Shown: positions 61,001 to 64,000 of the stretch, in pieces
Numbering within the stretch: position 1 is the stretch's first letter
Layout of the letters: every line of letters starts with the position of its first letter
Source of the DNA: Amycolatopsis sp. WAC 01376
GTDB taxonomy: Bacteria > Actinomycetota > Actinomycetes > Mycobacteriales > Pseudonocardiaceae
Assembly: GCF_003947415.1 (NCBI RefSeq)
Contig: NZ_QHKL01000006.1
Span: 310,001 to 374,000 of the forward strand
DNA: 64,000 nucleotides
Direction: 5' to 3'
The notes under the pieces: generated by a model
The model's input: the letters and a program-made list of their open reading frames with translations, nothing else
Told to the model about the DNA's origin: nothing
Database searches by the model: none
Program-made: the position numbers and the translations under genes

Positions 61001-63344
61001 CCTGGTTGTTCAACGAGCCAGTGAGGTTAGGCAGGAAGGCGCCGGGGTTGTTTTCGGCGAGTTGCCGATAATGGGTGACGGCTTCGTCGATCGCGGCCAA
61101 TGCCCGCGCACGATCACCAACCTCACCGAGTCGGATGGCGAGATTGTTCGACCACGCGGCTAGTGCGGCGAGGTTGTCAGTTTCGGTGGAAGTGGGGTCT
61201 GGTTCTGGTTGGCTGCGCTGTGTCGCGGTCAATGCGAGGGCTCGGAGTGCCGCATGTCCTGTGGGTATAGCGTTGGCGAGCTGTGCCAGTGGCAGCGGTG
61301 TGTCTTCGCGTTCGGCGAGCTCGGTCAGTGTGGCGGCGAATGGGCCTCCTTGGTTGAGGGCAACGGCCAGGCCGGCCGACCACATGTAGGAGTGGTGGTG
61401 CAGCAGACGCTGGGTCAGATCCAAGGCGCGCTGGAGGTTCTGCTCTGCGGCGCGGGTGAGAACTGTGCAGGCGCGGAAGCCTTCCGTGATCGCGGACCGC
61501 TTATCAGCGTATGCGTCCGGGTCGTCGGGACTCTGGGCGAGCCGTTGGTCGGTGCTCGGGTCGGGTGGGATGCAGCGATCAAGCAGAGCGGGCGTGTCGG
61601 TGAATTCTCGTAGCACCAGTCGTTCACCCACGGGGTCTGGCCGGATCGCGAAGCCTTCGTCGGCGGTGTCGGGGGTCAGGAGCCCGGTAAGTACGTCGAT
61701 GAGGAGGGCCCTGTCGGGTGTCGGCAGGGCTAGCTCCTCGATCGCCGTGAGACCTTTGGTCGCTCGAGCTGTGGTGGACGGCGCGATGAGCGTCAGTACG
61801 GCCCCCGCACGGGCCAGCAGAGTTGAGCCGTAGGTGGGCAGACCGCGTTCGTTGCAGGTCCGCTGCCAGTAGTCGAATTCTCGAAGCAGGACCCGGTCGT
61901 ACAGCGTGTCGCGCTGGGTCGGCAGCGCGTCACCGGCGGCACCCTCGGCGGCCAGCCACGCTTGCAACACCAGGTCCAGGGTGGTCCAGCGCGGGTTCGG
62001 GGGTGGTTGTTCGATGGTGGTGCTCACCATGCCGGGCAGTTCGGCGAACCGTTGCGCGGCGCGGCGGAACACGCCGGCCGAAGCTGGATGCCGCCGCGGG
62101 AGGGGAATGAGCAGCGGTGTTGCGGCGCTCAGGCCGTCACGCTCGGCGGCTCCGGTGATGGTCGTGAGCCAGTCGCCGATCGCCCGAGCGGTCAGCAGCA
62201 CCCTGGTGGGCGATTCCCTGCCGCGGAGGGCTTTGACAGTTGCGAGGATACCCGCGGCGCCGGTGTCCTCGACGTAGTCCACGACGACCAGCACGGGCGA
62301 TTCCACACCCGCGAGCCAGGCCAGGTCGTCGCCGCTCGGTACTGGGTGTTTGGCCAGGAATCCGGTGTACCAGCCTGCTGTGTCCAGCCGCCGGCACAGC
62401 TCGGCGGCCAGGTGGGTCTTGCCGGCGCCTCCCACCCCGTGCAGCACTGCCAGTTCCACGCCGTCCGGGGTTGAGCTGCTTGCCTCAGCCCATTCCAGCA
62501 GCAGGTCCAGTTCATCGCGGGTGTAGAACGGCACCACGCCCTGCCTGGCCTTGATCTGCGTTAGCGGGCCGGCATGTGGATTCGGCTCGATATAGGGGTC
62601 GGTCAGCGGCTGGAAGTCCGGTTGCCGCCAGTCGATCAGATCCACAGCGGGAACAGTTCGTCGGGCCAGCCCGACGTCGATGCCCAATCCCCACCGCCAC
62701 CTCCCGGAAATCTTGGCGGTCGCTGCGATCATCTCGGCGCCATCAGCGACTGCGGCGGCCCAGTTTTTTGCCGGGGCGGACGTGTTCGCCGGCCAGGTCA
62801 CGCCGGTGACGTCGATCGCGAGGAAGGACCCGCCAGCGTCGACCCTCGCACGGATCTCCTCCTGCAGCGGGAACCCGTCTTCGGTCTCCGACGCGGTCAC
62901 CTGCACTACGTCCTGGAACGGGGCGTTGCCTTCCGATGCGGACCACGAGCCGTCCAGCCAGATCAGCACGATGGCATGCCCAGGCCCGCCGAGCCGTGAG
63001 TCCAACACGACGATCATCGGATGCAGCCCGGCGTCCAGACAGGCCCCGGCGTAGGCCACGCAGATGTCCAGGCAGGTGGCGTGCTGTGGCCGAGCTAGCA
63101 CCTGGTCCACCGGACGGACGGTCTGTAGCCCGTCGCCACTGGTGGTCGGCTCGCCGACATAGCGCACTCCGGTGTCGGCGAAGACCTGGTAGATCAGCCG
63201 CGCCTTCTCGGCCGGTGCCGTGCTCCGCGGCCCTGGCAACCTCCTGGCCAGTTTTGCGGGCAGCAGCTTGCGAATCAGGTCCTGCTGGACATACCGGGCC
63301 AGCTCATCCGGATCCGCGGGCCGGTCCCATCGCCATCCGGTCAT
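58047..63344 (-). CDS. Transglutaminase-like / STAND NTPase / TPR-repeat protein
   Basis: A 1,765-residue multi-domain protein. Residues about 50-145 look like a transglutaminase-type cysteine protease fold: Cys91 in ATCLDICVAYAGACLDAGLH, His123 in GHAIVLIW, and an acid in WLDGSWSASEGN. A STAND ATPase follows: Walker A GVGGAGKT from residue 303, Walker B VLVVVDYVED, and LLTARAIGDW sensor. Residues about 740-1400 hold 14 TPR-like units of 46 residues (DEAVTHYRQLAENNPGAFLP type) encoded by near-identical 138-bp repeats. A helical C-terminus ends at 58047. The start overlaps the lipase-like gene by ATGA. A sensor-switch-effector role in immunity is inferred from architecture; no experimental homologue is claimed. 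Confidence 0.8.
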   Translation of the reverse strand: MTGWRWDRPADPDELARYVQQDLIRKLLPAKLARRLPGPRSTAPAEKARLIYQVFADTGVRYVGEPTTSGDGLQTVRPVDQVLARPQHATCLDICVAYAGACLDAGLHPMIVVLDSRLGGPGHAIVLIWLDGSWSASEGNAPFQDVVQVTASETEDGFPLQEEIRARVDAGGSFLAIDVTGVTWPANTSAPAKNWAAAVADGAEMIAATAKISGRWRWGLGIDVGLARRTVPAVDLIDWRQPDFQPLTDPYIEPNPHAGPLTQIKARQGVVPFYTRDELDLLLEWAEASSSTPDGVELAVLHGVGGAGKTHLAAELCRRLDTAGWYTGFLAKHPVPSGDDLAWLAGVESPVLVVVDYVEDTGAAGILATVKALRGRESPTRVLLTARAIGDWLTTITGAAERDGLSAATPLLIPLPRRHPASAGVFRRAAQRFAELPGMVSTTIEQPPPNPRWTTLDLVLQAWLAAEGAAGDALPTQRDTLYDRVLLREFDYWQRTCNERGLPTYGSTLLARAGAVLTLIAPSTTARATKGLTAIEELALPTPDRALLIDVLTGLLTPDTADEGFAIRPDPVGERLVLREFTDTPALLDRCIPPDPSTDQRLAQSPDDPDAYADKRSAITEGFRACTVLTRAAEQNLQRALDLTQRLLHHHSYMWSAGLAVALNQGGPFAATLTELAEREDTPLPLAQLANAIPTGHAALRALALTATQRSQPEPDPTSTETDNLAALAAWSNNLAIRLGEVGDRARALAAIDEAVTHYRQLAENNPGAFLPNLTGSLNNQATLRGGVGDRAGALAAIDEAVTHYRQLAENNPGAFLPNLASSLNNQATLRGGVGDRAGALAAIDETVTHYRRLDENDKSVPGAFLPSLAMALNNQATLRSGVGDRAGALAAIDETVTHYRQLADNNPGNFLPDLASSLNNLAALRGEVGDRAGGLAAIDEAVTMRRQLADNNRGAFLPDLASSLNNQANLRSGVGDHAGALDAIDETVTHYRQLADNNPGNFLPDLATALNNQANLRSGVGDRAGGLAAIDEAVTMRRQLADNNPGAFLPDLATALNNQANLRSGVGDRAGGLAAIDEAVTMRRQLAETNPGAFLPHLADSLNNQANLRSGVGDHAGALDAIDETVTHYRQLAETNPGAFLPDLADSLNNQANLRSGVGDRAGGLAAIDEAVTMRRQLADNNPGAFLPHLASSLNNQANLRSGVGDRAGALAAIDEAVTMRRQLADNNPGAFLPDLAMALNNLAALRGEVGDRAGGLAAIDEAVTMRRQLAETNPGAFLPDLASSLNNQANLRSGVGDHAGALAAIDEAVTNYRQLAATNPGAFLPYLAVSSNNQANRRSEVGDRAGALAAIDEAVTHYRQLAETNPGAFLPDLADSLNNQASLRSEVGDRAGALAAFLAAWRGLSPGPQAELIARRALWRLQDLDVDSAAHPFDIDSVFDDLELAASTAAEPDLPVHSGAARQRIRDTVAEVVETRPDAATFMRARLPTWTYADLPGPLLDLLNQWLSSQNWETRESIIRDNATTLLTDDVKTGVVLARFLYPEVDGLTDLHDLLDEVRTGGLDTTLAIHRATHAHAAELQAWLTTSTWEGSRAILKKHPNLISDPRTLTLLKAASKHPVARQHLGILRLIQSAIGSIDDVYDAVIDPLIAADQAMRCLERLDTELLDELLRAAPNLLQAPFVGPYLLAARTAISAAASSADNKSDTDPRVAIEIAARTGTETQRAAGAARLRRIAQRESSVTRIFEDLAARLDPAATKNTGK
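59150..61115. repeat. Array of about 14 tandem 138-bp coding repeats
   Basis: Each unit encodes one 46-residue TPR (one is 48). Recurrent words are GGCGCCGGGGTTG, GAGTTGCCG and TGACGGCTTCGTCGATCGC. Units fall into subtypes (THYRQ versus TMRRQ; GGVGDR versus SGVGDR) in an alternating order, as expected after unequal exchange between units. Confidence 0.9.
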
Positions 63345-64000
63345 GGCTCGATCACCCCGATGATGTCCTCGCCGACGACCCTGTCCACCTCAGGCACGTG
63401 ATCAAGCTCGACCCGCAGTCGGTGCGCCCCCGCGGGCAGAGCGGGGATCTCGACTCGCCAGCTTCCGCCGTCCCACTCAACCGGGAGGCTGTCGGGCACC
63501 TCGGCCGATGCCCCCGGCTCGGCAATCAACCGGGCCCGAGCCTTCACCTGCTGCGGGTCGGCCCCGCACAACCGCACGGACGCCGTCGACGGCACCCCGG
63601 CAGCGGTCACGTCATCCACATCGAAACCCACCCACGGCCGGTCCGGCCCCTGTTCACCGCGCACGGCATCCAGCGGCGCCGCCTCGAACCGGGCGACGAA
63701 CTCGACCACGCCGCTCGCGGACGCGATGGGCAGATGCGGTTCCGGCCACCAAGCTCGGTGATAGACCCCATCGTCACCGTCCGCCGAGTACTCCACCGGA
63801 GTGGCAGAAATGGCGGGCACCGTGCCATCCCCGCCCTCCCACCCCTGGCTCGGCAGCCACTCCGCATCTGCCCGGCTCACCCGAAGACGCTGTCCCTCGA
63901 TCACCGCCCGGCCCGCCGTGACATGCCCGGTGGCGTAGAAAGCCATGAACCGCGACTTCGCCTCCGGCGTCGACTCGAATAAGTCGCGACAGACCGCCTC
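63341..64000 (-). CDS. Lipase/acyltransferase-like (LCAT-type) protein, 3' part
   Basis: The frame is open to the window edge (EAVCRDLFESTPEAKSRF precedes the first ATG), so this is the C-terminal part of a larger protein. It contains QGWEGGDGTVPAISATP, the motif that carries the catalytic Asp in lecithin-cholesterol acyltransferase and related esterases. It continues in a beta-rich domain to a conserved-looking end (VGEDIIGVIEP). A TTA codon occurs at 63980. Its stop overlaps the STAND protein start, so the two form an operon. Ser and His of the triad, if present, lie outside the window. Confidence 0.65.
   Translation of the reverse strand, partial: EAVCRDLFESTPEAKSRFMAFYATGHVTAGRAVIEGQRLRVSRADAEWLPSQGWEGGDGTVPAISATPVEYSADGDDGVYHRAWWPEPHLPIASASGVVEFVARFEAAPLDAVRGEQGPDRPWVGFDVDDVTAAGVPSTASVRLCGADPQQVKARARLIAEPGASAEVPDSLPVEWDGGSWRVEIPALPAGAHRLRVELDHVPEVDRVVGEDIIGVIEP

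Noticed and set aside
59150..61115. CRISPR-like array of regular repeats
   Set aside because: The 138-bp units are coding, contiguous and without spacers; they encode TPRs.
63341..63946. Complete 201-residue gene starting at 63946
   Set aside because: The frame stays open to the window edge with protein-like sequence before the ATG, so it is the end of a longer gene.

Overview
The window is high-GC actinobacterial chromosome. Gene families (GAF-ANTAR, RsbRST-type stress proteins, DUF6292, PadR/DUF1048, DosR-regulon-type proteins), frequent GTG starts and ATGA/GTGA overlaps suggest a Pseudonocardiaceae member such as Amycolatopsis. That placement is inference; there is no rRNA or marker gene. 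No tRNA, rRNA, CRISPR array, integrase or intact transposase was seen.

Layout. (1) 1-7,380: the end of a NarL/LuxR response regulator, then an accessory stretch with two conflict-type genes: a cyclase-homology/NB-ARC/TPR protein and a GHKL ATPase with a C-terminal PD-(D/E)XK nuclease signature. (2) 7,380-10,860: a compatible-solute ABC transporter with permease, ATPase and permease fused in one chain, plus its OpuAC-type lipoprotein. (3) 10,861-15,400: noncoding repeat elements with terminal inverted repeats, a damaged drug-exporter locus, a PadR-DUF1048-DUF1048 operon, and a GAF-ANTAR regulator. (4) 15,800-25,420: two APC transporters, PhoU, an SDR, an intact DrrAB-like exporter, and a hydrolase with a divergent ArsR-type regulator. 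(5) 25,468-32,359: a large partner-switching cassette (RsbR, RsbS, RsbT, two PP2C phosphatases, an RsbW-like kinase, a STAS antagonist, a further PP2C, a MarR regulator) with a SigB/SigF-type promoter. (6) 32,400-36,500: MerR with a divergent methyltransferase, repeat-rich DNA, and a lipoprotein. (7) 36,700-57,900: a GerW-like pair, then a dormancy/hypoxia island resembling the mycobacterial DosR regulon: Acg-type nitroreductases, PPK2, CHAD, alcohol dehydrogenase, GAPDH, flavodoxin, five universal stress proteins, CBS proteins, phosphoketolase, Hsp20 and acetate kinase. DosR-like palindromes precede most of its transcription units. The island is decaying: GAPDH is frameshifted, two Rv1733c-like genes are broken, and a last gene is cut after 22 codons. 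(8) 58,047-64,000: an operon of a lipase/acyltransferase-like protein (N-terminus outside the window) and a 1,765-residue transglutaminase-like/STAND/TPR protein with 14 near-identical 138-bp repeats.

How they work together. The dormancy island would link anaerobic redox, polyphosphate and phosphoketolase-acetate kinase metabolism with stress proteins under one regulator, which is not in the window. The PadR regulator probably controls both exporter loci, because the same pair of operator-like sites (GTGNNACTNNGTA, 23 bp apart) lies in front of each. The RsbRST cassette would control a SigB/SigF-class sigma factor that is also absent. The strongest candidates for an undescribed system are the lipase-plus-transglutaminase/STAND/TPR operon at the right end and the GHKL-nuclease gene near the left end.
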